Shown in pieces: positions 36,286 to 48,800 of a stretch of 64,000 nucleotides of DNA. Where the stretch lies: positions 10,453,832-10,517,831 of the forward strand of contig CM119264.1 in assembly GCA_051294375.1 (NCBI GenBank), given 5' to 3'. Both the position numbers and the translations under genes were made by a program. The notes beneath the pieces were generated by a model, which searched no databases, was not told the origin of the DNA, and was given only the letters and a program-made list of their open reading frames with translations. Source of the stretch: Paraspadella gotoi (Eukaryota; Chaetognatha). Within the stretch, counting starts at the first letter, position 1; every line of letters starts with the position of its first letter.

Positions 36286-39200
36286 ATGGGAAAAAATCCT
36301 CGAATTTGCATCGTCGGTGCTGGAATCATCGGGCTCTCGACCGCCGTAAAATTGCTCCAGGACGAAAGTTTTAAAGGTTGAATATTATTATTTTTATATT
36401 AGTAATTTATTCTCTTTCCTTTTATTTTCTTCTCTGCTCTACTCTTCTTCATTTTCATTTCTTTACGTCTCTTTTTTTTCTGTAATCTACAAGAACCGGT
36501 GATTCCCTCACTCAATTCTCGCTGATTAAATTGTTGAGGATGCTCAGGATGCTCACTGAGCATCCTCACTCACTGAGAATGCTCACTCACTTCCCTTTCA
36601 CGTTCAGAAGTTGAGATCGTCGTGATGGCGAGTTCCTTCACGCCGGAAACGACCAGCGACGGCGCCGCCGGTTATTGGGAGCCTTTTTGTGTGGGAGACA
36701 CACCAAAGGAGAAAATTCTAGAGTGGGCAATGGAAACTTACAAGTGAATCTTTAATCTTTATGTTGTATGATTATTGATTGGAGTACACAAAAAATTTGT
36801 CGAATTTACGAGAACAGAAGATGTTAGTTCGTTAGGTCGTGCAGCATTAAGGCCTTTCAGTCATAAAACAAAATCAAACTAATTTTAGTATTTAAATTAA
36901 ATGGTATAGTCTATGTTTGCCAGATATTTTTTCTCAAGCACTTTTATTTCAGCCTCCTATTGTCCGAGGCGTCCTCTCCGGAAGCGGCCGACAAAGCTGC
37001 TTCCCCTGGCACCGCCTACAAAGTGGAGAAACACCCCGTTGAGCCAGAGGTCTTTCATGGAAGAGATCTTTTGGATTCGTCTTATTTGGAAGAAAAGAGA
37101 AACGAGGAAGCTATTCCCAAAACTTCTCTCACGGGTTCGTCTTCACCACCTGCATAGTCGAAGGTAGGGAATTTTCGGGTCGGGTTTAAAATTTAAAATT
37201 TAACAAATGATCGTATTGAGAGTACTGTTAGGATTAATTGAATGTTTTTTATTCTAAAAATAAGGCAATTCCCACAAGAAGAATTACAGTTCGTTTTCTT
37301 TGCTAGTATCCTTCGGCCTGTGGGAGAATATTGCACCGGAATTGGAGTACGATTCTGTACACACACGTATCTTCAATTAATCCTACCCTTGCCTCCTTTT
37401 ACTCCCGGCAATCTTTTTCTTCTTTTTTTTTATCAATTCATGCAAGGTTTATTCCTTTCCGCTTCGGTTATTGCCCTTTTTTTTCTTTCGGCAAAATTTC
37501 AATATTAATGGACATCGGCGGCGACGCCCTCGACTTGTCGCTGCAAACGTCGGAAACAAAAAGCCATTCCGTCGCGATTCGTAGAAATGACGTCATAATC
37601 TTGGGCGGGCATAATATTCTCGTTAGAGGGCGATAACCCCTTATTCCGTTCCTTTCTGCGAGAATGGAAAGAGAAAAAAAAAAGAGCAACGGCCTTCCGT
37701 CAAATTTCTTTGTATTTTTAGCAGTATCTGCTTCGAGCAGATTCCTTTTCTATTTATAGTTATAATTAAATTATAATTCGCTTTTTCGATCCGTCGGTCC
37801 CACCCCAAGATCTTGTCAGTTTGTCTCTTTAATCTGGCCCGACTACATATGTCCATTGGTCCGTCGTTAGTCCATCCGTCTGTCCGTCCCCATGGGAATT
37901 AAACTCCAATTACTCATCAGTGGATTGTCTTGAAATTTTGTGTGTTGTTAAACTTGGTATGGAAATGTGTGATTGAGCTTCAAATCGAGTTTCGATGTAA
38001 TCATTTGAGTATTTCGGCAGCGTCTTTGTACGAGTGTTTTATCTTTTGTAATGAAATTGAATTAAAATATCTAATCGAAACTCTTGTATTTTATATCATT
38101 GTTAATGCGTAATAGGCAATACGTATTTATACTTGTATATATATATATTATTGTATATTATTGTATATTATATAATCGACNNNNNNNNNNNNNNNNNNNN
38201 NNNNNNNNNNNNNNNNNNNNNNNNNNNNNNNNNNNNNNNNNNNNNNNNNNNNNNNNNNNNNNNNNNNNNNNNNNNNNNNNCTCACCTTACCAAGCTTCTG
38301 AGCCTGTCGGGTCACGTGACCTTCGAGCAACGAACGTTGGACCGTCTCACCGAGTTGTCGGGGGAAGGTTTCGACGTCGTCGTCAACTGCACTGGACTCG
38401 GCGCTCGTTCATTGGTCGACGACGACGAGGTTCGACCAATCAGAGGACAAGTCCTGAGGGTCATCGCACCTTGGATCAAGCACTGCGTCTTTACCGACGC
38501 TTCGTTGGGGTCAGAAAGAGACCGGAAGTATAAAAAAGAAAGAAGGAAAGAAAGAAAAAAAGAAAGAAAGAAAGAAAGAAAAGAAAGAGAGACCAGAAAG
38601 GAATTATAGAAAGAAAGAAAGAGAAAGAAAGGATAAGAAAGAAAGAAAGAAAAGAAAAGATAGAAAGAAAGAAAGGAAAGTAAAGAAAGAAAGAAAGAAA
38701 GAAAAGCAAGAGAAGAGAAGAAAAAAGGAGAAAGAAAAGTATAAGCTGCCAGAATTTAAAACGAAAAAAAAGAGAGCAAAAAAGATTATGAAAATCGAAA
38801 TTATCACATTTCTCGTTATATTCCTTTACAAGAAGTTTAAAAATAAACGAATTTAATTCTTTTTATATTACGTATCACAAATTCAGGCATAACATAAGAT
38901 GAACATGTTTTAAAAAATTAATGAAGCGTTATTAAACCTTAAACCAGCTACGTTCTCGTCAACTCGGAAACGGTCGTCATCGGCGGCACAGCCTACTACG
39001 ATGACTGGAATTCCGAAGTCGACGATAAAGACACGGAGATGATTCTGGAGAGGACGAGACAGCTTGTGCCTTCCTTGAAGGACGCCAAGATCGTCAACAA
39101 GTGGGTGGGACTGCGGCCCGGCAGGAGTCGGGTCAGGCTGGAGAAAGAGGTCTTCAGGTCAGTCGGGCTCTTCTAAGGAAAGTGAGTTAAGGAAGAGGAC

Positions 39201-39483
39201 TGGGGTAAATAATGGAACAATTACTGTTTGCAAAGATTTTAAGAGATATTCTCTACATTACCATTCTCGTATCGAATCTCTTCACAAAATGAATGTTTGT
39301 TTGAAGATATTTTATAAAGAATTGTATGTACTGTAAACTATTCAATCGTTTGACAGATGCGATGACGACGAAGTAAAAGTCGTTCACAACTACGGCCACG
39401 GAGGGGCGGGTCTCTCGGTGTTCTGGGGCTGTGCCACCGACGCCGTGCAAATGGTCAAGGAATTTATTCAGTCTGAAAAATAG
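36286..39483 (+). CDS. D-aspartate oxidase-like FAD enzyme (DAO/DDO family), 6 exons, broken by a frameshift and a gap
   Basis: Oxidises D-amino acids, probably D-Asp/D-Glu, to oxo acids with release of hydrogen peroxide and ammonia. Exons: 36286-36376, 36608-36743, 36953-37163, a fourth that begins in the N gap 38181-38280 and ends near 38503 or 38509, 38948-39157, 39357-39483. Seen: FAD-binding IVGAGIIGLS at the N-terminus, TTSDGAAGYWEP, FVFTTCIVEG, VVVNCTGLGAR, RPIRGQVLRV, ETVVIGGTAYYDDW, WVGLRPGRSRVRLE and the C-terminal HNYGHGGAGLSVFWG motif. All are family landmarks. Exon 3 reads in one frame to AIPK (about 37120) and in the next frame from NFSHGFVFTTC; the switch is at the four-A run 37119-37122. 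The last residues are QSEK, so no clear SKL-type peroxisomal signal. An AATAAA lies at 39549-39554. DDO is preferred over DAO by resemblance only. Confidence 0.9.
38530..38725 (+). repeat. degenerate (GAAA)n tract in an oxidase intron
   Basis: Interrupted GAAA units starting about 20 bp after the end of oxidase exon 4. Confidence 0.9.
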
Positions 39484-40722
39484 ATTTAAAATCCTTCATG
39501 CCTTTTGTTTAATTTTTTACCGCGCCATTTTTTTAAAGGAAAACTTATAATAAATTGTGAATATAAACGCTTAGCTTGTTATAATAAATTGCTTGTCTTT
39601 CATATAACATTTTTTGGCCCGAGAGAAGACACTCACTCTTTCCGTCTCATCTCTCAAATCAGGATCTCAAGCAGCTGCGCCCCGCCGTCTCGGAGCTTCC
39701 TCGCTCTTCTTATCTTTAAAACCCCACCTTCTCTCTCTCCTTATCCTCTCCCCCTCTTTTTATCCTCGACACTCAAAAAAAAAAAAAGTCGTGAAAACAA
39801 TCTGGTTCTCTGAACCAAAAGGTTATCTAACGAAGCAACGAAAAAGTAAAGAGGTTTGCGCGACCCCGCGATGGAGAATGGTAAATCTCTTATGGTGCTG
39901 GAGAAGAGATAGTAGTAGTCGTAGGGGAGAGAGAGAGAGGGATGAGAGAGAGAGAGTCATCGATAGGAAAAAAAGAAAGATTAAATACAATAAGTTTCAA
40001 TCTATCACAGTCAAATTTTCTCTACAATTCATCAAATGTATTAACGAAAAACAAACAACAATATTTTTTATAGAATATTTTAAACTTTTCAGTTTTCTGG
40101 TATAATATAAAGACCGTTCGGTACTGAACCACCTCAAGATTTTGGCCTTTCAATCCTGTCTTGTCATGAGCCGTTGAATAACCTTCAGTATTGCCGAATT
40201 CCAGGTGCTCTGGTAATTAATAATGCATGGTCTAAATTACAAAGTTTCCCAAAAAAATGAAAAAAATAATTCTTAAACTTTAACTTCGCAACTGCTTGCA
40301 AATTTCTTTGCAACCCTTGATTGCGACATCTGTGACGACGGGGACGTTCATGCGTAATTCCCTGTCAACAAAAGAGCATCGAATGTTGTTTCGCCGTCGT
40401 TTTAAAATCATGGGAAATTGGGACGTCAATATGGTTAATATCATAAAAGATTTATATAATTAGAGATAATTTTTATTATTATTTTTAGACTATTTTAGTT
40501 TTTTTTTTAAACAAACCTATTCCATCATCGATCAATAATATAATTTGCGAAGTTGCGTGTTGCAAAATTTCCAAATTTGGGAACCGTTCTCATGCCTTAA
40601 TCTTCTTTAATTCTTTTTGTTTCTCTCCTCTCTCTCTCTATCTCGTCTTCTCCTCTCTCATTCTCTCTCTCTCTCTCTCTCTTCTGTTCCTCTTCTGTTA
40701 TCTCTCTCTCATCATCTCTTCT

Positions 40723-40782
<60 letters not shown>

Positions 40783-41312
40783 CACTTTGATTTTCGTGTC
40801 GCACTGACTGTTGCATTCGGCAGTAAATGGAAAAGGGAAAGGGTTGGCCGACGGCGTTCCAGATGAACTCGGCGAACATCCATCTACGACTGCAACCATC
40901 GCCTGAGTTATTGAAACAATATTTTTTTCTGTCATCTTTGTTTATATCAACATAGTATAATTAAAAAGAATAAAAGTATTGAAATCTTCACTTTGCTCCC
41001 CTCGATCCAATGTACTAAGTTTTAATTTTTTATTTTTTTTTCGATTTTCGCCTCGTTGCTCTTTTATTTCGAGCCCATCTCAGCGATTCAAACGCTTTAT
41101 CCCGTTCTTTTTTAAAGCCTTACCATCGCTAACAACGAAATGCAAATTAATTTCCGCATCATTTAGTCCATCGAGGAATCGGCCGAGAGAAAAACGACGT
41201 TCGGGAACAAAAAAAAAGGAGAAAGGGAAAAAATCAGACTTTTTTTTTCCACTTGGCGGCTTTTTGAAAATTTTGCTACTTAATTCATTCTCGCTCCGTC
41301 TACGTATGCGTT

Positions 41313-41361
<49 letters not shown>

Positions 41362-43160
41362 TTCTTTCTTCTTGTGTGTGCGTGATTGTTTCTGAACTTC
41401 GATTGAGTGAAAACGGGGAGGGAGAATAGAAGTAGAGACTTTGAGATGGTAATCGCTTCGATTGTCCTCGAATTCCTCAGAGCCGAAGACGGGGGGAACC
41501 GCTGGGAAGCACAACCGATTCTTTATTATACTTCTGCTTTTTAGTTAACTCTATAAGTCACTTTTCGTTCGGTCTGTATGTCTGTCGGTCTGTCAGGAAT
41601 AAAAGACTATACAGTGCATGTCATAAATACAAGGGCGAAGAAAGAATTTTACTCTTGTCATGTCATGTCATACACGTGAAAAATAAATGTCACTTCGTCG
41701 CGATACAAATGAATCACGGTTTTTGTTTCTTTTTTTTTTTTCTTTTTTTGATTTAAGTTGTTTTTTTTTCTTCTTCTCCCTTTTTCCAGGACAAGAATCT
41801 AAGGAATACTGAGGCGAAACCCGACGCATTCTCTGGAACCTAACCCGAATCTCTAAAACTAAACACTAATTCATGACCCTAATTAGGGCCAACCTTTGTC
41901 AATGGGGTGGGTCAGAATTTCGATTTGGGAAGCTTCCCAAATGAAACTTCATACATTTCTGAGAAATGGACCAAAATTTTCTAAAATGGCTCGAAGCACT
42001 AGTAATTATTTTTTTAATATTTATTTATAGATAAGAAATGTAAATAATTTTTTTGTGAATTTTATATATTTAAAAGCAGATTCCTAGTTGTCTACCCAAG
42101 GCTTAATTCTTTTTTCAATTTTTGATGATTGATAAAAACCTTAAAAACTCATCATCTTATGATGATTTTAACTCGTTTGCTAATTTTAAGTAATAAAAAA
42201 ATTTATCAAAATTGTTTTAAAAAAATATATTAACACAATAATTAATACCGATAATGGATTTCTTTAATACTGTTCCCATTAAAATTTGAATTTGGTCGGC
42301 TAGCCCTACCCTATCCTTAACTAAATATCTAACAAAATCCCTCAGTTAATCTCTAACCATAATCCTAACTTAACCCCAATCCCTAACACTTACGTTTAAC
42401 TTGAAAATTAACCTAATCTCTCTGAATTTACCTTGCTGGAATGGGGAGCATTTGAAATACTGCCCTATTTTCCTAGGATTTAAACATTAATATTCATTTA
42501 ATAATGATATATTATTCATTCACTCACTACGATTTCCATTGTATTGAACAATTTTCAAAAGGGTAACTCTACCCTTGACTCCTTTGAGTCAGTAATTTCG
42601 GGTGAACGAAAAAAAAAATCAAAGACAACTCCCCTTTACTCCAGGTCGTTGTCCTGCTTATGATGTCTTTGCAGATGGCATAGAGGCTTTTATTCGATCG
42701 ATTTGAGTCAAAACATTTTGAATCCTTGTTCCTTAATCGCCAAATTCGATTCCATTGTCGTCAACCTCGCTTCAATTTATTAATAGCTCCTTTTTTTCCC
42801 TTCATATCAGAGGATTCTTTTTTCCACCTGCCCTATTTCTTTCCTCTCCAATCTCCATTCAACCACAAAATTTATTGATCCTACGTAAAAAGGAAGATTC
42901 CCCCAAAATTTAAGGGGTCAAGGGGTCAAGGGAAGGTTTTTCAAATATCTAGAAATCCCTTGCATATGTTTTTTTTTTCTACCTCGAACTATTTTTAGTT
43001 CCGGCAGTTGTCGTGGGATTTTTCATTTGTCCACCAAAAGTCGAAATGACGAAATTTGTATTCGCTATGAAATTGACAAAGTCACTCACCTTTTCTGAAT
43101 CATCTGCGACACCTTTAAAAAGAGAGAGAGAGAGAGAAGATGAGAGAGAGAAGAGAGAGT

Positions 43161-43200
<40 letters not shown>

Positions 43201-43279
43201 AGTCGCGGATTTCGACTATTGGCGACCTGGAAAATTCTATGTATATGGTCGGTAGTCAGTAAACGAAATGAAAAAAAAA
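39484..43279. other. spacer
   Basis: No gene recognised. Holds (CT)n tracts at about 40625-40790 and 41313-41370, a third copy of repeat R1 (41556-41730), telomere-like CCTAA-rich sequence (41820-41890 and 42300-42420), and a (GA)n tract at 43115-43200. Confidence 0.5.
41556..41730 (+). repeat. dispersed repeat family R1, copy C (internally deleted)
   Basis: Starts AGTCACTTTTCGTTCGGTC, jumps to AGGAATAAAAGAC, and keeps GTGCATGTCATAAATACAAG, the ATGTCATGTCAT run and the GAATCACGGTTTTTG end. About 165 internal bases of copy B are missing. Confidence 0.8.
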
Positions 43280-43289
43280 CGTCCCTGTC

Positions 43290-43470
43290 TCAACGCTGAT
43301 TGGTCTCAACGACTTTCCCGATTGGTCGAAACCGTCTTAATCATGAGACGTTTGACGTCATACCTCCGTTTCGCGAACGAGGGAGTAGATGATCTACGAG
43401 GATTGGGCGTCTTCGTTTCCTCGAAACTGGATTTCATTCAAAAACCTGAATCCCAAATTTAAAGGTGAGC
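43290..43470 (+). promoter_or_regulatory. promoter-like cluster: inverted CCAAT boxes and a CRE
   Basis: ATTGG occurs at about 43300 and 43321, and a TGACGTCA cAMP-response-type palindrome near 43353. CCAAT recurs at about 43727 and 43757. A spliceable open stretch follows (43389-43464, ending at AAAG then GTGAGC). The spacing looks like a plus-strand promoter; the transcript it drives is unresolved. Confidence 0.4.
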
Positions 43471-43647
43471 CAATCGATTTTTCAGTTTTATTTCCAAATC
43501 TGCTGTCGAGCGACGATTTTCGGGTTTTCCACGCGGATTATCGATTTCTTTTTCTTTCCNNNNNNNNNNTTATCTCAAACATTCCATTTACTGGATTATT
43601 TTAAATCTTCCCTCATATCAAAGCATTTTCAATTTAATTTAAAGAAA

Positions 43648-43919
43648 ATGGATTCCAGAAAAATCCTACAGGTAAGTCGCTCACACGCGATTTCTGTGGA
43701 AAGTACTCGCAGCGTGGGCGAGCGACCAATCAAGTTCTCGATCCTGGGTAAGTCGACCAATGAGGTCGTTTGCCTTAACCTAAGCGACGCCAGGGACCGT
43801 GGTGCTGCTACCATGACGACACTGCCCAACATCGTCGCAGAATCCGGGTTTCTTGTCAGAAGATGAGCCACTCCGGTAAAAATGGGGACGACAAGTGGAC
43901 AACGCTGATGCTAGGTTAA
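43648..43919 (+). CDS. small unresolved transcript, terminal exons
   Basis: An ATG at 43648 reads MDSRKILQ into a strong donor (CTACAG then GTAAGT). A second strong donor lies at about 43747 (CCTGG then GTAAGT). Two acceptors follow (CGTCGCAG ending 43840 and TTTCTTGTCAG ending 43859), the latter leading to a frame KMSHSGKNGDDKWTTLMLG with a stop at 43917-43919. An AATAAA lies at 44025-44030. The signals suggest the 3' end of a small or longer gene, but I cannot choose among the splice forms or recognise the protein. Confidence 0.3.
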
Positions 43920-44606
43920 TCGGTTCAACTCATGGACGTGATATGCTGACATTATAACATTTCGGAACAACCATTGTATTTTGAACTCTGGGCTCAGGAG
44001 GCCAGTATTTACAATGTGTTTTTTAATAAAGGTTACTTAATTTTATTACTTGATTTTTTTTCTCCTTACAGTAATTGCTTTTCTCACTCTCCTCCTCATC
44101 CTCTTTTCCGATTTCTATTCTTAATATTCCCTTTCAAAAATTAACTACCGGGAAAAACCAGAAATCCCCGGAAAAGATTTTTTCGACTCCCTTTCCTTCA
44201 GGTCGACTCGGTTTCATTTTATCGTCAAACGGGTTTCGTCTCTTAACCATTTGACTCGATGGCCATATACGTCAAAGCGAGGACGTCTGACAATTACGTC
44301 TAATACTAAAAAAAAACTTTCCTATTACCATGTTTACATTTATTATATTTTCGAAGTAATAATTCTTTGCCTTCTTCGAAGTTTTTGTTCTTCTTGAACG
44401 TAGTATATGCTATATTTCTCGTTTCTTTCTTGCAGGAAATCAGGAAATAAATCTCCACGAAAACTTTAATAATCTAGCAATTGTTATTCTACGTCGTTCT
44501 TCAAGGGAAAAAAACTGAAGAATTCGGTTGACGAAAGAAAGACGAAAAACCAAATCTTTCGAAAACAAAACATTATTTAAAAAAAACACAAAAAACAAAA
44601 GTCGAC

Positions 44607-45804
44607 ATGGGTTCGTCGAGTGATCAGGGTTGCTGCGTGACCTTCACCAAAGTCCTCTTCATCTTCTTCAACGTTTTGTTCTTCATAATAGGGGCGGCGT
44701 CGTTCGGCGTCGGAATATGGGCAGCGGTGTCGGACAAGTGAGTTAAAAATGGGACATTTGTATAGCGAACTAACTTTTGCGTTTCGAAGGTTTTATCGAA
44801 TTCCTATTTATCTACGGATCTGATCATTGATTTTACTTTTACATCCTGCCCCAGATTCGCCGTGCAGGTGATGGATCTCCTCTCCGACAAGATGAAGGTT
44901 CCTGCGGAGAATGTGAAGGAGGTCGTCGATCTCGAAATGATCGAGGACGCGGCCATCCTCATCATCGTCGCCGGTGCCGTCGTCATGATCTTAGGTGAAG
45001 TAGCGTCGAGGGCATGGTGACTAATTTTCCTGGTTGTTGTCGTAATCGGTTGTTTTTTTTGGGGGGGGGGCGGGGGAGCGGGGCCAAGAACGTCGTGCTG
45101 TCATTCTCCAGATTCAGTCATAGGCTCGAATGGCCACGGAACAATTTTCCACGACGGCTTAAAATATATTTTCATCTATCCTTTCCTTCGACAGGCTTCC
45201 TCGGCTGCCTGGGCGCCTGGAAAGAAGTCAGATGGATGCTGGTCGCTTTCTTCATCATCCTCTTCCTCATCCTCGGCCTGCTCATCGCCGGCGCCGTTCT
45301 CATCACCGGATACCCAAAGATAGTCGAAAAGAACTTCCAGCCCTACGTCGCAAAGCTGATCGACCAGTGGTCGAAGGATCATAAAGTTAACAGCACCATC
45401 GACTTCATCCAGGAGACTCTCGAGTGCTGCGGAGGAAACGGACCTTCGGATTACCCGGTAATTGGAAGGTGTCAAGATTATATAACGGCGAAAAGAATTC
45501 ATGAATTAGCACAATGTAAAAAAAAAAAAAAAAAAAATTCGGGTCAGTTGACTTTAAGACCATTATGAGATATTTTAAAATGAAACTAAATTAATCCTAA
45601 CTTCCACATACTGCACAGAATACCAGACCAAGTTCCTGCCAAAACTACACCGTCGGCTGCGCGGAAAAGATGCGCGTCGAGGCGGAGAAATTGCTCGACG
45701 ATAATATTTGGATGGTCGGCGGGATCGGGATCGGCGTCATCGCCATCATTATCATCGGAATGATCCTTAGCATGGTTCTCTGCTGTAAAATAAACTCGAA
45801 TTGA
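44607..45804 (+). CDS. tetraspanin, 4 coding exons, 239 aa
   Basis: A four-pass membrane organiser that groups receptors and adhesion proteins in microdomains. Exons: 44607-44737, 44855-44994, 45195-45457, 45619-45804; all junctions are GT-AG with matching phases. Seen: cytoplasmic Cys pair near the start (GCC), TM1 about 14-36, small loop, TM2 about 74-96 with the family signature GFLGCLGAWKE (91-101), TM3 about 104-129, large loop with CCG at 168-170, PSSC (182-185) and Cys192, TM4 about 209-232, and a short tail CCKINSN with juxtamembrane Cys likely to be palmitoylated. NST in the loop is a possible N-glycan site. Four loop cysteines place it with the four-Cys type. Length is normal for the family. 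Confidence 0.95.
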
Positions 45805-48800
45805 CAAGATCCTCCGAGGCAATGAGCTAATTTTCTCTGGGTCTCATTTTTTTTTTTTTTTTGTATATAAATCATTATTCTCAGTGCCAATATCGTACGA
45901 GTTTACAATTTGGTTTTAATGTGTACAATGGGGTACATGGGTGGGACCCTATATCGAGACAAAACTTAACGTCCTGCCTTGTCAGAACGATTTGAGACAC
46001 AATGATAAAATTAGTTGAAAAAGGTTTTTTCTGACTTTTTACTTTCATATACAAGGAAACAAAATAAATTTTTAAGCAATTACAAGGCGCTGTGGATGTT
46101 TTCAAAACAGTTAGTCGTTTTTATGTATACTTGTTAATCTTTTCTTTTCTGTCTTAGAATGAGATTTAAACAATAAGTATTCAAACAAGTTTTTAAACAT
46201 TTTTCTTCCAACCACGCGAAAAAAATTTTGTCTCGATATATGGTCCCACCCCTGTAATTATAATTCTGAAGAAAAGCCGGGCGAATTACGCTCGTGCTGT
46301 AAAGTTGTCATTGGTTTTTGTTGTTTTTTTTTTCCTTTTTTTTTTAAATTTCCTGATTTTATTTAATATCCGTTCCACTTGTTTCTTACACGTTTTATAC
46401 ACTGAATCCTTTGTGTTCGTGGCTTTGACAGAAATAAATGCAATTCATCACCTCCAAAACCAGTTCTTTAACTTTTTTTTCGGTGTGGAAATTCTTATTA
46501 GTCATTGACTGGAAAATAGTTATTGGTATCTTTTAAAAAATTAATTTCAGAAAGATTATATTAAATATTCGAAAAGATAAAAGTACAACAAACTGAGTTG
46601 AAAAGCATCTAAGAATACCTGTCAATAACTTGCTATAAATTAAATTAAATTAAATTATAAATTAGAAAACATTGGATTATTTGCACGGTTTTATAATTTC
46701 CTGGGTTTTCGTGACAAAAATAACGGGTTTTTTTCTGCCGTAAAATAAGATAGAATTGAATTTTTCAGACGTTTTCGATAAGCGGAAAGTTAACTTGAAA
46801 AAAATCTCAAAAAGAGAAAAGGAAAAATAAAAGGAAAATCGAATCAGTCAGAGAGCAAATTAGACGTAAACAAAGGGGAAAGAAAAGGAAATTGATGGAA
46901 AGGGGAAGGAATAGAAGGGAAAGGTTTAAAGGACGGACTGGGGTTAGACAGGAAAATAGAGAAAGTAGAAAGAGAGTGAGAGAGTAATGTATTTTTCTGA
47001 GAATAGAGGCGACTTCAACTGTAGCCAATGTGAAGACTTATGTTTATCTCGTGTTAGCTCCTAAATTGACTTCGGTTCTCTAACTCGGAAAAAAAGTTAT
47101 CGCGGATAAAAAAGATTTCATTCGCCGATCGAAGTTTGTGTTTTTCGTTTTGTGTATATCAGTTGATATTTGCCGGGGGCTGTTTTTTTTTTTTTTTTTT
47201 TTTTTTTCTGGCTTTGTATGTTGTACTCTCTTTGGTTGGCCAATCGCGGACAATTTTTTCCATCTTTCACCATAACATCTCTTCCTCTCTTTTTCTTCTC
47301 ATCCCTTCCTCTCAGTTCCTCTCTTTTAGATTTTTCTAATAAAAGAATTTGGTGAGAGCCTCTATTTCATTCTCTCCTCTACCTTCCAGAGGTCAATCCT
47401 ATGCTTTCTGTTTTTATCGAGCGAATGTGTTTGATTAAATCTTTTACGTACCATATCATAGTATTTATAAAACTTAATAGCCCGATATATTGATGGGATT
47501 TAGGTACAACAATCTTGTTCTTAAAAGGCTTAAAAAAACATTGAACTTTTTTCTGTCTTATCCCATTACTTATCCTAATTAGAAAAAAAATAACAACCAC
47601 TTTTTTAATCGTTTACTTTTAACAACAACAATAACATGTTGAGGTAAAAATAGCTTCAGTTAACTAGTTCAGTCTCTGACTTCATAATTATCCGTTGAAC
47701 ACTCGGGACTTTTCCCCATTACCGCCATTCTTTCACTCGGAACCCTTTTTCGTCGATCTCTCGCGATCACGGATAAACTGCTCTTTTGTTTTTTTATTAT
47801 GTCGGCTCCTCGTTGCCATGGCTTCCCGTGTCAACTTATTTGGCGTGTTTTTGTTTTTGTTTTGACGATGAGTTCCTACTACGAGCAATTTCCGCCTGTC
47901 ACTCGCGTCACCGCGCCGACGTCCCGCCGACATCGTCGTCGTCGGTGTCATTGCTTACGTCGCTGTCATTGTCTTCGAAGAAACTCTGATCATTGTCGTC
48001 AAGACTGTCGTCACCATAGATTTTAATTTTTAATTTTTTATCATTTAGTTATTTGTTTTATAAAATATTTGTCTCAATTCTGCCGTTTGTCATCCAATTC
48101 AAGATCGCTCCTTTTTTTTTGCACTTCTTGTCATCATCATCATCTCCTTCGTCGTCATCTCAGCGATTTTCGGCGATTCGTTCGATCTGGCAGACTTGGC
48201 ACTGTTTTCGTCGCTTTTAAGGTCGTCTGCCGCGTCGTCTTTTTTGGCGACGGCGACACCACAAGTTTTCATCATCTCTCGTGGCCGAACTTTGTTTTTT
48301 TTTTCTCGTCATGGTCGTCTTTGCTAACTTGAAATTATTTTTGGACAATCATTGTTACTGTTGCTTTTTTTATTATTTCGCGCCATGTTTTATTATTGTA
48401 TATTGAATGTCATTGTATGCCATTACTTATCGGCTTACACATGTCACATACTCCAACAGAGTGTTCGGCTAAATATGTCTCTATGTTTGTTTTGTAGTGG
48501 TGTTATCATAGTTATCATAGTTTTATATATGAAGCAGTTGGCTTATTACGAAGGCTAAAACGAGTCAGTTTCGTCAGACGATGGTGAAAGGGTGCTCGGG
48601 TGAAGTAGCGAGAATCCGAGAGAGGAATCGAAGAATAAAAGGAATGTTGATGAGGCGAGGGCGTTCTGAGGGAGAGGTCAAGCGGAGAAGCCATTCGCAT
48701 AAGAATTTTTTTTCTCTGTCAAGAATAAACTGCGGTTTGGTCTTTTTTAGAATGAGTGTCTCGACTACTCAAGTTCCGTTGAAACCACAACCTCCCAAAA

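Noticed and set aside
37242-37508. Frame with RQFPQEELQ considered as an oxidase exon
   Set aside because: The oxidase segment after CIVEG continues in the exon that begins in the N gap near 38280, so no exon is needed here and the rest of this frame does not match.
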